This document shows positions 8,912-17,890 of a stretch of 64,000 bases of DNA, piece after piece (the stretch's first letter is position 1; each line of letters begins with the position of its first letter). The notes under the pieces are model-generated. The model saw only the letters and a program-made list of their open reading frames with translations, searched no databases and was not told where the DNA came from. Made by a program: the position numbers and the translations under genes. The DNA comes from Myxococcales bacterium (GTDB lineage: Bacteria; Myxococcota_A; Polyangia; Palsa-1104; JAEUJZ01). Location of the stretch: contig JAEUKA010000050.1 in NCBI GenBank assembly GCA_016794465.1, forward strand, positions 1-64,000, written 5' to 3'.

Positions 8912-10356
8912 GCTTGGATGCCCTCTCGATCGATGTGTATCAGCTGACTACGCTGATCGCGCATGCTGCCTCCGGTCGGCTCACTGACGACTCCCTTTCG
9001 ATGAGCTTCTTTTTTCGGAAGCTTCCCAAACAGAGAAACTATGTCGTCACCGCCGGACTGCGTAGCATCGTCGAGTATTGTCACTCCCTTCGCTTCTCTT
9101 CGGCAGAGCTGGCCACCCTCGATGCCCATCCGATCTTGGGTCCAGCGCTGACGACTCCTTTTGGCAAGCAAGTGCGGGCGGCGCTGGCGGCGATCGACGG
9201 ATTTGAAGGGGACATTGATGCGCTTCCGGAAGGTACGCTGGCGTTTGCGGGACCGGCGCTGCGTGAAGACGGAACCCCACTTGTGGTCGCGGGTGTACCG
9301 CTGACTGCCTACACGCCACTGCTGCAAGTTCGGACCAGTCTGCCGCTGTGCAAGCTGATCGAGACGCCGTGGCTGTCGCGGCTGAATCATCTGTCGATGG
9401 TGGCCTCGAAAGCTTCCCGCGTGGTCACTGCCGCCGAGCATGACGGAGTGCTTCGCCCGGTGATTGACTTTGGGCAGCGCCGGACCCATCCGCATGCAGC
9501 GATCGATGCGGCCTATGCGGCCTATCTTGCGGGCTGCTCAGCGACGAGCAATCTGGCCGCCACCCATCGCTACGGGATTCCTTCGGTAGGCACGATGGAT
9601 CACTTTGCGATCCAGGCCTGCGAGCGCTTGCAGACTCCTGTTTCAGAGACAGAGAGCAGCTTTTTTCGCCGCTTCTGCGAGCTGTTTCCCGGCAATGCCA
9701 CGCTGCTGGTGGACACCTATGACACCTTTCGCGGAATCGAAAATGCAGTGCATGCCACCGACGGAAAACTGACCGGAGTACGTCTCGATTCCGGAGTCAC
9801 GGTAGAAGCCGTCAAGAGGGCGCGCAAGCTCCTGACAGATCTCGGCGCACCCCATGCCAAGCTATTCCTTTCCGATGGCCTGGATGAGTTCCGCGTTCGC
9901 GAGCTGGCGACTGCCGGTGGGGATGGCTTTGGAGTCGGCGAAAACATCAGCTGTAGTCCAGATGCAGCGACGGGAATTGGCGCAGTAGGAAAGCTGGTTC
10001 AGAATGCGTCCGGAAAGCTGACCATGAAGCTGGCGCGCGGCTCTGGGAAGGCGACTCTGCCAGGTCGGCTGCAGGTCTATCGCTTCTCTGATCATGATCT
10101 GCTGACTCTCTTTGATGAGCCGCCACCACTCAATGGAACGCCACTGCTGCAGCCACTGTGGCGTGGTAAAAAGCTCCTGAATCCCTTGCCAAGTCCGTCG
10201 GCAACACGGGACTATGTACAGCAGCAGCGAGCCGCTCTGCCGTCTCACCTGCGCAAGCTCGAGATCGCGCAGAGTGGCAGTGCAGAAGGTCCGTGGCCGA
10301 TCAAAGTATCGAAGCGGCTCTGTCTTGTGATAGATGAGCTGGTGTCTGCGATGTAG
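8908..10356 (+). CDS. pncB: Nicotinate phosphoribosyltransferase
   Basis: Converts nicotinate and PRPP to nicotinate mononucleotide (Preiss-Handler pathway). The 482-residue product begins with the family's YQLTTLIAHA segment and FFFRKLPKQRNYVVTAGL, and carries GTMDHFA near residue 230, LLVDTYDT near 267, TGVRLDSG near 290 and the phosphate-site stretch DGFGVGENI near 345. A GTG start at 8908 overlaps the pncA stop (GTGA), implying translational coupling. Length and motif order are normal. The nadE gene that finishes the pathway follows 48 bp downstream; nadD (adenylyltransferase) is not in the window. Confidence 0.94.
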   Translation: MSLDALSIDVYQLTTLIAHAASGRLTDDSLSMSFFFRKLPKQRNYVVTAGLRSIVEYCHSLRFSSAELATLDAHPILGPALTTPFGKQVRAALAAIDGFEGDIDALPEGTLAFAGPALREDGTPLVVAGVPLTAYTPLLQVRTSLPLCKLIETPWLSRLNHLSMVASKASRVVTAAEHDGVLRPVIDFGQRRTHPHAAIDAAYAAYLAGCSATSNLAATHRYGIPSVGTMDHFAIQACERLQTPVSETESSFFRRFCELFPGNATLLVDTYDTFRGIENAVHATDGKLTGVRLDSGVTVEAVKRARKLLTDLGAPHAKLFLSDGLDEFRVRELATAGGDGFGVGENISCSPDAATGIGAVGKLVQNASGKLTMKLARGSGKATLPGRLQVYRFSDHDLLTLFDEPPPLNGTPLLQPLWRGKKLLNPLPSPSATRDYVQQQRAALPSHLRKLEIAQSGSAEGPWPIKVSKRLCLVIDELVSAM

Positions 10357-10404
10357 GCTGGGCTTTGATGGTTGCGTAGCGATAGGAATGGAGTGAAACA
10401 GCGA

Positions 10405-12381
10405 ATGCGTCTATTGCGGCTGGGACTTGGGAATGTCAACACCACCGTCGGGGCGACCGACTCCAATGTCGAGCGTGTGATCGCGACTTTGCACAAGTTA
10501 CAAGCCGATCAAGTGACGCTGGCCGCGCTTCCCGAGCAAGTGATTGGCGGCTATCCACCCGAAGATCTGCTGCTGTGGCCGGGCTTTGTGCGTGCGCAGG
10601 CAGAGTCTCTGTACAAGCTGGCCCAAGCGACCAAAGAGCTGTCGCTGGCGTTTGTGTGCGGAGTGCTGGTCCAAGCGATGGAACAGATCTACAACTGCGC
10701 GGCTTTTGTGTTCAAAGGGAAGGTCTACGGAGTCGTTCCCAAAGAGAAGCTGCCGCTCTACAACGTCTTTTATGAAGCGCGTACGCTGGCGCGGGGATTC
10801 CCGGGGCTGTATACCGAAGTGGATCTGGGTCCATGTGGCCGGATTCCTTTTGGCGATCTGCTGTTCGAGTGTGACTTTGGTCGGGTGGCGCTGGAGGTCT
10901 GTGAAGACATCTGGTCCCCCGACGGTCCGATGCGGCGGCGGAGCTATCAAGGGGCAGAGCTGGTGATCAATCTGTCGGCGTCTCCGTTCCGGATTGGGGT
11001 GCAAGCGACCCGACGCGAGATGGTGGCAACGCGCGCCAGTGACAACATGGTGACGGTGGTGTACGTGAATGCCGTCGGCGCCAATGACGGGCTGATCTTC
11101 GACGGTGGTGGGTTTGTGAATCAGAACGGAAGACTGGTTCATGAAGCGCCGCGCTTTGTCGAAGGAGTCTCTGCCGTGACGATCGATCTGCGACGCACCA
11201 CGCGACTTCGCGCTGAGAATACGACCTGGCGAATGGATCGTGAGGAGTTCCTTTCCCACTCCCAGTCTTCCGGTCACGCAGAGCACGCGCTGCCGCGTGA
11301 TTCCTCGACACGGGGGGCGCATGTGATTGCGGTGGGACAGGTTACAGAGTCCTCCCAGCGTCTCTGCTATCCGACTCCCTTTCATCGCAACTTCTTTCTG
11401 CCTCCACCGTCGGAGCCGAGCGATCCCCGGCGCAGCTTCTGTGAAGAGCTGCTCGATGCGATGGCAATGGGAGTCGGTGACTACTTTGAAAAGACCGGCG
11501 CATTTTCCCAGATCGGAGTCGCATTGTCAGGAGGCCGCGACAGCCTGCTGTGTCTGCTGGTCGCGCATCGCTATGTGAGTCGCAAGTATCGGCTGCAAGG
11601 TCCAGAGATAGTGGCCAACAAAGTGGCAGAGATGTTGCGCGCGTTCTTCATGCCGACGCGCTATTCCTCTTCCGCGACCCGCGAGGCGGCAGAGACGGCA
11701 GCGACGGAGCTTGGCATTCCGTTTACGATTCTGTCGATCGAAGAGGCGTTCGAGCGGGAGGTCGAAGCGACCCGCAACATGCTCCATCCCGGGGAAGTCC
11801 TGACTCCACTTACGGTGCAGAACATTCAGGCGCGGCTGCGCGCAGAGCGGATGTGGAACTGGTCAAACGCCGTCGGTGGACTGTTTCTGCAGACCGGCAA
11901 CATGAGCGAAAAAGCGGCAGGCTATACCACTGTTGGTGGCGATCTGATGGGCTGTCTGGCGGTGATTGCCAACCTGCCGAAGACGGTGGTGAACTATCTG
12001 CTCGACTATCTTTTGGAGACAGAGAAGCTGGTGGGAATCGCGGCCACGATCGCAATTCCAGCGTCGGCAGAGCTGGCTCCCAATCAGCAGGACGAGCGCG
12101 ATCTAATGCCGTTTCCGGTGCTCGATGCCTGCATTGCGCTGCATGCCGCCGAAAAGCTCGACGCGGCAGAGCTGGCGGACGTGCTCATCGACATGTTTCC
12201 AGAGCTAGAGGAAGCCCAGCTGCGCGCCTGGGCCAACAAGTTTACCGGACTGTTTGCGCGCGCGATCTTCAAGTGGGTGCAGGCGCCGCTGTCGCTGCAT
12301 CTGGGCAACTTGGATCTAGAGCGAGAGCGGTCCCTGCAGCTTCCCGTGGTGACCCGCAGTGAGTGGCAGAAGCGCGCGTAG
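10405..12381 (+). CDS. nadE: Glutamine-dependent NAD+ synthetase
   Basis: Amidates deamido-NAD+ to NAD+ using glutamine-derived ammonia. The 658-residue product has an N-terminal nitrilase-type glutaminase domain with its E-K-C triad visible (ALPEQVIGGYPPEDLL, PKEKLPLY, ALEVCEDIW). The C-terminal synthetase domain has the PP-loop VALSGGRDSLLC and TGNMSEKAAGY...GGDLMGCLAVIANLPKT. The ATG at 10405 has GGAG 11 bp upstream and gives the natural MRLLRLGLGNVN start; an upstream in-frame TTG at 10372 is less likely. It is the last gene of the pncA-pncB-nadE operon and is convergent with the DUF1501-like gene, with only 18 bp between stop codons. Confidence 0.94.
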   Translation: MRLLRLGLGNVNTTVGATDSNVERVIATLHKLQADQVTLAALPEQVIGGYPPEDLLLWPGFVRAQAESLYKLAQATKELSLAFVCGVLVQAMEQIYNCAAFVFKGKVYGVVPKEKLPLYNVFYEARTLARGFPGLYTEVDLGPCGRIPFGDLLFECDFGRVALEVCEDIWSPDGPMRRRSYQGAELVINLSASPFRIGVQATRREMVATRASDNMVTVVYVNAVGANDGLIFDGGGFVNQNGRLVHEAPRFVEGVSAVTIDLRRTTRLRAENTTWRMDREEFLSHSQSSGHAEHALPRDSSTRGAHVIAVGQVTESSQRLCYPTPFHRNFFLPPPSEPSDPRRSFCEELLDAMAMGVGDYFEKTGAFSQIGVALSGGRDSLLCLLVAHRYVSRKYRLQGPEIVANKVAEMLRAFFMPTRYSSSATREAAETAATELGIPFTILSIEEAFEREVEATRNMLHPGEVLTPLTVQNIQARLRAERMWNWSNAVGGLFLQTGNMSEKAAGYTTVGGDLMGCLAVIANLPKTVVNYLLDYLLETEKLVGIAATIAIPASAELAPNQQDERDLMPFPVLDACIALHAAEKLDAAELADVLIDMFPELEEAQLRAWANKFTGLFARAIFKWVQAPLSLHLGNLDLERERSLQLPVVTRSEWQKRA

Positions 12382-12399
12382 TCTCGTAGGAATGTGCGG

Positions 12400-13941
12400 T
12401 TAGGCTCGGAAGGCGGAAGCATCTGGGAGTCCGCTGCCACTTAGATCGGCTCCCATCGCGGTGAGGACTCCTGAAAAGATATCCGGTTCGTTGCTGGTGA
12501 GCTTTCCGGGCTGCGCGACTCCGGTCGCTGCATCAAAGCCGTAGGTCAGCGTCGTCAGCGGATCGACTCCGCCCAGGATGGTGTTGCCTTTTACCATCGG
12601 GGACATCAGCAAAAATCCGTTGTTCAGATCGTGTCCGCTGCCAAACTGCATCGCGTTATCGGGCCGGCTGCGCGTCCGTCCAAAGTCGGTCGCAACATAG
12701 ATCATCGTGCGGTCCCACAGACTCTCTCCTGTGGCGGCATCGAACGGCTCACTCTTCAGCAGAGAGATCAGCTTGTCGACGGTAGACATGATGCGCGCCC
12801 ACATAAACGCCTGGCCGCTGCGGTGATCGTTGTGACTAAAGTCGAACGCGAGCGGCGGGTTGTACAGTCCGGCGGTTCCCCCCAGCTTCACATTGAAGTC
12901 CGGACCGATCGTGATCGCACAAGAGACGCGATACTTGATGAGCAGGAATGCCAGCGCGGCCTGACCTTGGAACGGATCATTGAAGAAGTCCGGAAGGACC
13001 TGTCGCACCCGCGCACCGTCGGGAGATGAGCCAAGTCCATACTGCGACAGCGGCACCTGCGGCGGCAGATCCGGTAAGACATTGAGCCGCGTGATCAGAT
13101 CCTGCGCTTCGAGTCCCGCTCCGCCTTCCCGCTGCGCCAGCCAGCGCTTCATCGCTTCGGAGTTTGCAAACGTCTGACCAAAGACAGACTGCACATCCAG
13201 GTCCGCACGGGCCTTGCGGGCCAGCGCAATGATGTCTGCACTTGGGGCTCCCAAAATTCCGCGCGCACCGTCGAGCCCAAGCGGCCACAGCGCAGGACTT
13301 GTGACCGTCTCTGCATACATTGCTGCGGGCAGAGAGACATCGGTTCCGCGCTCTCCGTACCCACCGACCGCCATGTTGACATTGGGAAGCGGCATTCCCT
13401 GTCCCCACTGCAGCGCCACACACTCTTGCAGCGTCCGGCCCTTCCAGGCCGCGTTGCCGGTGATCGATCGCTTCTGCGCCACCGTGTGATTGACCGACGT
13501 TCCTATCGAGGTCGCCACCAGCATATCGTCCGCATACTTTTGTACGAACGCGAGCTGATCGGTGCTGACCGGAATCGGAATGCTGCCCAGCTTGCTGCCC
13601 ATAAAGCGCACCGCGCGCAGCCGACTCCCTGCCACACTCTGCACCGCCGAGTCCGGGAAGGTGTTGAGGCGAATCGCATTCGCACCCCCTTCCGATTCCC
13701 GAACGGCGAGGAAGCTGTCGACAATGCTCGCGCCTCCGGTCGCTGCAATCACCACCAAAAACTTCGGCTTGCTGCCCAGCGGATCGATGCGGAACCCGAG
13801 CTTTTCCCGCGACTCCGGAGTCTCTACAGACTGCCGACAGCCTATCAAAAGGGGTCCGAGCAGCGTCGAGCCCGCAGCAGCCATGCTCAGGGCTTTTAGC
13901 GCTTCCCGGCGCGACAGTCGTCCATCTTTTCGTAGCGACAT
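12400..13941 (-). CDS. Tat-exported DUF1501-like protein
   Basis: The N-terminus carries a twin-arginine signal (SRREALKALSMAAAGSTLLG) ending in a Cys (LIGCRQ) that could be lipidated. The 513-residue body resembles DUF1501 proteins, which have an alkaline-phosphatase-like fold: FLVVIAATGGASIVDSF early, then a late YVATDFGRTRSRP...GSGHDLNNGFLLMSPMVKG block matching the family's EFGRT...GRDH region. DUF1501 genes are usually paired with haem-c (DUF1549/1553/1588/1592-type) partners, and the two genes upstream in this operon fit that. Substrate and reaction are unknown for the family. Family assignment is from motif memory. Confidence 0.7.
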   Translation of the reverse strand: MSLRKDGRLSRREALKALSMAAAGSTLLGPLLIGCRQSVETPESREKLGFRIDPLGSKPKFLVVIAATGGASIVDSFLAVRESEGGANAIRLNTFPDSAVQSVAGSRLRAVRFMGSKLGSIPIPVSTDQLAFVQKYADDMLVATSIGTSVNHTVAQKRSITGNAAWKGRTLQECVALQWGQGMPLPNVNMAVGGYGERGTDVSLPAAMYAETVTSPALWPLGLDGARGILGAPSADIIALARKARADLDVQSVFGQTFANSEAMKRWLAQREGGAGLEAQDLITRLNVLPDLPPQVPLSQYGLGSSPDGARVRQVLPDFFNDPFQGQAALAFLLIKYRVSCAITIGPDFNVKLGGTAGLYNPPLAFDFSHNDHRSGQAFMWARIMSTVDKLISLLKSEPFDAATGESLWDRTMIYVATDFGRTRSRPDNAMQFGSGHDLNNGFLLMSPMVKGNTILGGVDPLTTLTYGFDAATGVAQPGKLTSNEPDIFSGVLTAMGADLSGSGLPDASAFRA

Positions 13942-13953
13942 GGCGGGCTCCCT

Positions 13954-14607
13954 TTAGTAAAAGACCGACTCTGTAGAGGTCAGGATGGCGAAACAGACTG
14001 CCTGCATCCAGGCCCGCGCCGGCTCGGCATTGCCGGTGGACTCGATGTCTTTGGCGAGCCGAACATAGCGCTCTACTTCATTGCGATACGGATTGCGCAA
14101 CAGCACCCGCTGCGTCAATAGACCAATCACGCCGCGCACCTCTGCGCCATCCGGACTGGCCAGCTTCTTTCCAGTCAGCGGAACCTCGCGAAAGATCACC
14201 GAAGCAGCCGGCGTTGCCAGGTCGGTATCAACCCGCTGGGTACAGGCCGCCCACGCGACGCGCTCGACGGCCAGCGGAGTCGTAGATGCGGTGACTCCTG
14301 ACGATTCATACAGTCCCGGTCCGTACGGATCGACACCCCCAAGCGCTACGTTGTGGACCAGGCCAGTGCAGGAATACTGTCCCAGCTCCAGACAGACTGC
14401 ATCCGGACGCAGCTCCAGCGCCGCAGCAAAGTCTTGGTTGATTCGCTCCGGACCTTTGAAGCGGAGGTTGCCTCGGGCCGAGCGAGCGACGGGACCGCTG
14501 GGCGGCTCCAAGAGCTCTGGATCGGGCGGCGCTGTCACCTTGTCGGCGCAGCTCGGCCCAATTCCCAAAGCGAGTACGGTCACAAAGAGCAGCTGGTTAC
14601 GGTGCAC
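13954..14607 (-). CDS. Exported hypothetical lipoprotein of the DUF1501 operon
   Basis: The 217-residue product has a signal peptide with a Cys after LGIGPSC (likely lipobox), a Pro-rich linker, and a globular part with few landmarks. Its last 60 residues (NPYRNEVERYVRLAKDIESTGN...WMQAVCFAILTSTESVFY) resemble the final helix pair of planctomycete-type cytochrome-associated domains, where a stretch like LLNSPEFLY ends the protein. I cannot assign a function. It overlaps the upstream haem-c gene by 11 bp and lies 12 bp before the DUF1501-like gene, so the three are likely one unit. Confidence 0.6.
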   Translation of the reverse strand: MHRNQLLFVTVLALGIGPSCADKVTAPPDPELLEPPSGPVARSARGNLRFKGPERINQDFAAALELRPDAVCLELGQYSCTGLVHNVALGGVDPYGPGLYESSGVTASTTPLAVERVAWAACTQRVDTDLATPAASVIFREVPLTGKKLASPDGAEVRGVIGLLTQRVLLRNPYRNEVERYVRLAKDIESTGNAEPARAWMQAVCFAILTSTESVFY

Positions 14608-16018
14608 CGTAGGCCTCCGTCTTCACGATGTCGTGGAGTAGTCTCTGTACGCGGTAGTTGTGGACGGACTTGAAGCGCTTCCAGGTCGCGACAAACTCGG
14701 CGTTCTCTTCCGGTTTGGGGGCGTGACCGACCAGCAGCTTCCAGTAGTCGGTGGTGGTCGAGATCGCAAACGCATCACTATCGGCTGCCACCTTGGCCCA
14801 CTCCCGCAGATCATTTACCGGCTTTCCGAAGATCACTCCGCGCTCCGGAGTCTGGGTGATGCGCGGCGAGACGTTGGGAAAGAAGATCTCGAGTCGGTTG
14901 GGAATGTACTGGGTTTCATAGCGAGAGGATGCGATTCCGTTGTAGTTGCGAAATGGATAGGTCAGGGGGTCCAGGGTGGCGTGACAGGCGGCGCACTCCT
15001 TGGCGGTGACTCCCTTGGCATCGTAGTCCTGCGGCTCAGAAGCGACGCTGTAGAGTCCCTCCTGCTTGGCAATGTCCAGGCCGAGATACGACCGATACAT
15101 CTGGGCGGCGGCATTGCGGGGCAGGGCGGTGAACATCACAAAGTAGGTCAGCGACCACTTGCTGGTCATGTTGCCGGCCCGATGTGCCAGATCGACTTTC
15201 TGCGACGCCAAGCTCGAGACTTTCGAGTAGCGCGTCGGACTTGTCTCTCTGCGGACAAAGTAGTCGGCGGTCAGGATCTCGCGCGCGTCGTGATCATCGG
15301 TCTGGGTATACGCAAACAGCGCGTAGTCATCGTAGTAGTCCGCAAGCGGCACCCCGCCCTTGTCCTCGCCCTCCTTGAGCGACCCGACGGGACGAATCTT
15401 GGGATGCGCGACCTTCCACAGCTGACCGTTCTTGCCGCGCCAAAACTCGGTCTGGGCACAGCGCTCCACTTCAGAGTCGATGAACGCGCGCCGGTCGTCA
15501 TCGCTGGGCCGCGCCGCAAACGCGGTCACTTCCGCAAAGGTCGGGGACGCGCCGCACAGATCCCGCACGACCTTTTTGTAGGCATGGCGCAGATCGTAGC
15601 GACACACGGAAAACTGCGGGTTGTCACTGCCTTGGCAGGCGGCATCGAGCGGCTTGCTGTTTGGATCGGCGGGCTGGGTGCCTTGCTGAATCTCGGTCAG
15701 ATTGGGGACGCCATCGCCGTCGGCATCCTGGCCTTCCACCGCAGTCAGCGCACTGGGCAGGGCTGCTGCGAAGTCGCCATCCGAGAGCGGCCTCGGCAGA
15801 CCCGGCAAAAGGCTCTGGGACACCATGGTGCCGAACGCGTTTCGCTGGGGCGGCGCAATGTGACAGTAGGTGCAGGACGGCTGCCGGCCCATGCACTCTG
15901 GCGAGGTCGGGTACTTCTGACAGAACACCCCACCAGCCGGCGGCTTTGCGGGCGCATCAGTCGATGCAGCCACGAGCACCGAGACGATCATCCATCGGAA
16001 CGTGTGCTTCTTCACCAC
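14597..16018 (-). CDS. Exported protein with two haem-c (CxxCH) motifs, PSD1/DUF1592-like
   Basis: The 473-residue product has a signal peptide (about 1-24) and two haem-c attachment motifs: CTYCH at 49-53 and CAACH near 340, the latter in the arrangement CAACHATLDPLTYPFRNYNG seen in DUF1588/DUF1592-type proteins. Between them lie a Ca-binding-like DADGDGVPN segment near 98-106 and a helical region. It likely acts in the periplasm as a cytochrome-like partner of the DUF1501-like protein encoded two genes downstream. It is the first gene of the operon, and its upstream region contains the 21-bp repeat array. Electron donor and acceptor are unknown. Confidence 0.7.
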   Translation of the reverse strand: MVKKHTFRWMIVSVLVAASTDAPAKPPAGGVFCQKYPTSPECMGRQPSCTYCHIAPPQRNAFGTMVSQSLLPGLPRPLSDGDFAAALPSALTAVEGQDADGDGVPNLTEIQQGTQPADPNSKPLDAACQGSDNPQFSVCRYDLRHAYKKVVRDLCGASPTFAEVTAFAARPSDDDRRAFIDSEVERCAQTEFWRGKNGQLWKVAHPKIRPVGSLKEGEDKGGVPLADYYDDYALFAYTQTDDHDAREILTADYFVRRETSPTRYSKVSSLASQKVDLAHRAGNMTSKWSLTYFVMFTALPRNAAAQMYRSYLGLDIAKQEGLYSVASEPQDYDAKGVTAKECAACHATLDPLTYPFRNYNGIASSRYETQYIPNRLEIFFPNVSPRITQTPERGVIFGKPVNDLREWAKVAADSDAFAISTTTDYWKLLVGHAPKPEENAEFVATWKRFKSVHNYRVQRLLHDIVKTEAYGAP

Positions 16019-16106
16019 AAGACTCCTTGGCGTTGCCTGCGGACCAGCAGCAGACGAAAAGCCAGCTACCCGGGTTCCATACCACGTTCCCGCACCTCAA
16101 CCTAGC

Positions 16107-16442
16107 TGCCCGGAGTTTGAAACGGCGTGCCCGGTGATTGAAACGGCGTGCCCGGAGTTCGTTTTGGCTTGCCCGGTGTTTGGAACGAGCTGCCCGGAGT
16201 TCGTTTTGGCGTGCCCGGAGTTCGTTTTGGCTTGCCCGGTGATTGGAATGAGCTGCCCGGAGTTCGTTTTGGCTTGCCCGGAGTTTGAAGTGAGCTGCCC
16301 GGAGTTCGTTTTGGCTTGCCCGGAGTTTGAAGTGAGCTGCCCGGAGTTTGGAACGAGCTGCCCGGAGTTTGAAATGACGTGCCCGGAGTTTGAAATGACG
16401 TGCCCGGTGTTTAGAACGACCCGCCCGGTGTTTGGGGGGCCT
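16107..16442. repeat. 16-copy tandem array of a 21-bp repeat
   Basis: Sixteen uninterrupted 21-bp units, each beginning TGCCCGGaGTTtg (cGCCCGG in the last), fill the space between a divergent gene pair. The first 12-13 bases are nearly fixed (GAG/GTG and TTT/TTC/ATT variants); the last 8 come in a few types (gttttggc, gaacgag, gaatgag, aagtgag, aaatgac, aaacggc). Because 21 is a multiple of three, every frame stays open or closed as a block: plus-strand CPEFxxx heptapeptides and minus-strand NSGQxxx heptapeptides both appear. No independent start with a Shine-Dalgarno was seen for either, so I treat it as an intergenic minisatellite. It lies 89 bp upstream of the haem-c gene and 116 bp upstream of the lipoprotein gene. 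Confidence 0.9.
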
Positions 16443-16557
16443 GGTTCTTCCTTGGAATTGGGGGGCAACGTGTTGTATAGCGTGCCGTCGGGCGCCGCTG
16501 GGTCAGCCCGGGGTTCTCGGAGCAAGTGTGGACGACGTACGAAGGAGTATTCCCCCG

Positions 16558-17877
16558 ATGTGGCCGAAAAAGACGATTGCCCTCTGCCTGCTGGGAGGCT
16601 CGGCACTGTCTGTCATCGCGATGAGCTGCGCCGACCATCTGACCGGGCAGATCCCCGAGCCTGAGGGTCCGCTGCTCGTCACCAGGCTGACGCTGCTCGA
16701 TAAGCGGCCGTCTCGCGACGTGGCGGTCTTTACGGACACCAGCCTGCCCGACTGCAAGCAGTTCTCCGCCGAGTTCTGCTCCGTCGAGGCGAACCGCGCC
16801 ACCACCAGCTGTCGGATTTGCTACAACGACGTGCTGAAGGACACCTACTCGCTGGCCAAGAGCCCGCCGACGCCGGACTCGGGCCGCGACATTCGGGTGG
16901 TCTTCAACAAGGTTCCGCTGCTGTGGAACGGCCAGAGCTTCCCGCAAAACGGCGTGCCCGAGATGGCGCTGCGGCTGGAGTGCGATGGCTGCCGAGGGAT
17001 TCCCCCCTACAATCGGCTGCTCGATGTCTCGGGCTCGGCGCTGACTTATGATCCGAAGGACATTCCCTATGGCCCGGCGCTGCGGATTGCCGTCGATACC
17101 GCCGACCCGCGCGCGGCGCTGGAGCCCGATACGAGCTTCCGCGTCTATCTGGGCGTCGGGTTGGGGGATCGCCGGGACAACCGCATTGACTGGCAAGGGG
17201 CGGCGCCGCTGCTGCGCTTCAAGACCGAGCCGATGAAGCTGCTGCGGATGGGCCGGGGCGACGCGACCTCTGATCCGTGGGTCTACGCTTCGACGAAGTA
17301 TGGCGATGGCTCGACGGGAAATCCGTACAGCATCGCCGACCTGGCCCGCAACAGCGCGATCGTGCTGCGCATGAATGCCTCGGTGCATCCCGAGTCGCTG
17401 GCGACGCTGAAGCTGGTCGGCTCGGTCAAGCGCAGCGATGGCAGCAGCGGCACGGTCGATGTGCTGGTCGGCACCAACGTCTGGAAGCTGGAAAAAGACG
17501 GCAGCTTCACGCGTGACGAGAATGGCGGCTGCGTCCAGGACAGCCAGCGCTTTGTCTACCTGTGGCCGGACACGCCGGACCTGCGCTGGCCGCCCCTGAC
17601 CACCGAGCTGAACGTCACGGTGAGCGGCGGATCGATAAAGGACGTGGCCCAGCAGAGCGGCTATCCGGTCGGGGCGCACGCGATTGCCTCGGACGTGGCG
17701 GTGCGGGCGCGGCCACTTCCGACGGATGCGGCGATGGGCTATGCCGGGCAGCTGTCGGCGTATGCCAAGCGCGCCAGTGGCCCGTGTGTGCCCGCTGCGA
17801 GCGGCGACATGGGCATGACGGGCAGCGATGGTGGAACCACCGATATGGCGGGCGATATGTCTGCCAGAGACATGTAG
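16558..17877 (+). CDS. Lipoprotein partner of the TonB-dependent receptor
   Basis: The ATG at 16558 follows GAAGGAG by 10 bp. The 439-residue product has a lipobox (LSVIAMSCAD, Cys about 22). The middle region contains a possible bacterial Ig-like (SbsA/Big-type) domain (about 230-330: IVLRMNASVHPESLATLKLVG...GTVDVLVGTNVW), and the tail is rich in Asp, Met and Gly (MGMTGSDGGTTDMAGDMSARDM), a style common in myxobacterial lipoproteins. It ends 13 bp before the TonB-dependent receptor start, so the pair may work together at the outer membrane. No enzymatic motif is visible; binding or scaffold roles are guesses. Confidence 0.75.
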   Translation: MWPKKTIALCLLGGSALSVIAMSCADHLTGQIPEPEGPLLVTRLTLLDKRPSRDVAVFTDTSLPDCKQFSAEFCSVEANRATTSCRICYNDVLKDTYSLAKSPPTPDSGRDIRVVFNKVPLLWNGQSFPQNGVPEMALRLECDGCRGIPPYNRLLDVSGSALTYDPKDIPYGPALRIAVDTADPRAALEPDTSFRVYLGVGLGDRRDNRIDWQGAAPLLRFKTEPMKLLRMGRGDATSDPWVYASTKYGDGSTGNPYSIADLARNSAIVLRMNASVHPESLATLKLVGSVKRSDGSSGTVDVLVGTNVWKLEKDGSFTRDENGGCVQDSQRFVYLWPDTPDLRWPPLTTELNVTVSGGSIKDVAQQSGYPVGAHAIASDVAVRARPLPTDAAMGYAGQLSAYAKRASGPCVPAASGDMGMTGSDGGTTDMAGDMSARDM

Positions 17878-17890
17878 CGAGGACCAGGCC

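Noticed and set aside
14660..16105. 481-residue plus-strand frame opposite the haem-c gene
   Set aside because: Antisense shadow; the minus strand has a signal peptide and CxxCH motifs while this frame has none.
16107..16442. CRISPR array
   Set aside because: Units are 21-bp head-to-tail with no unique spacers of 25-40 bp and no cas genes.
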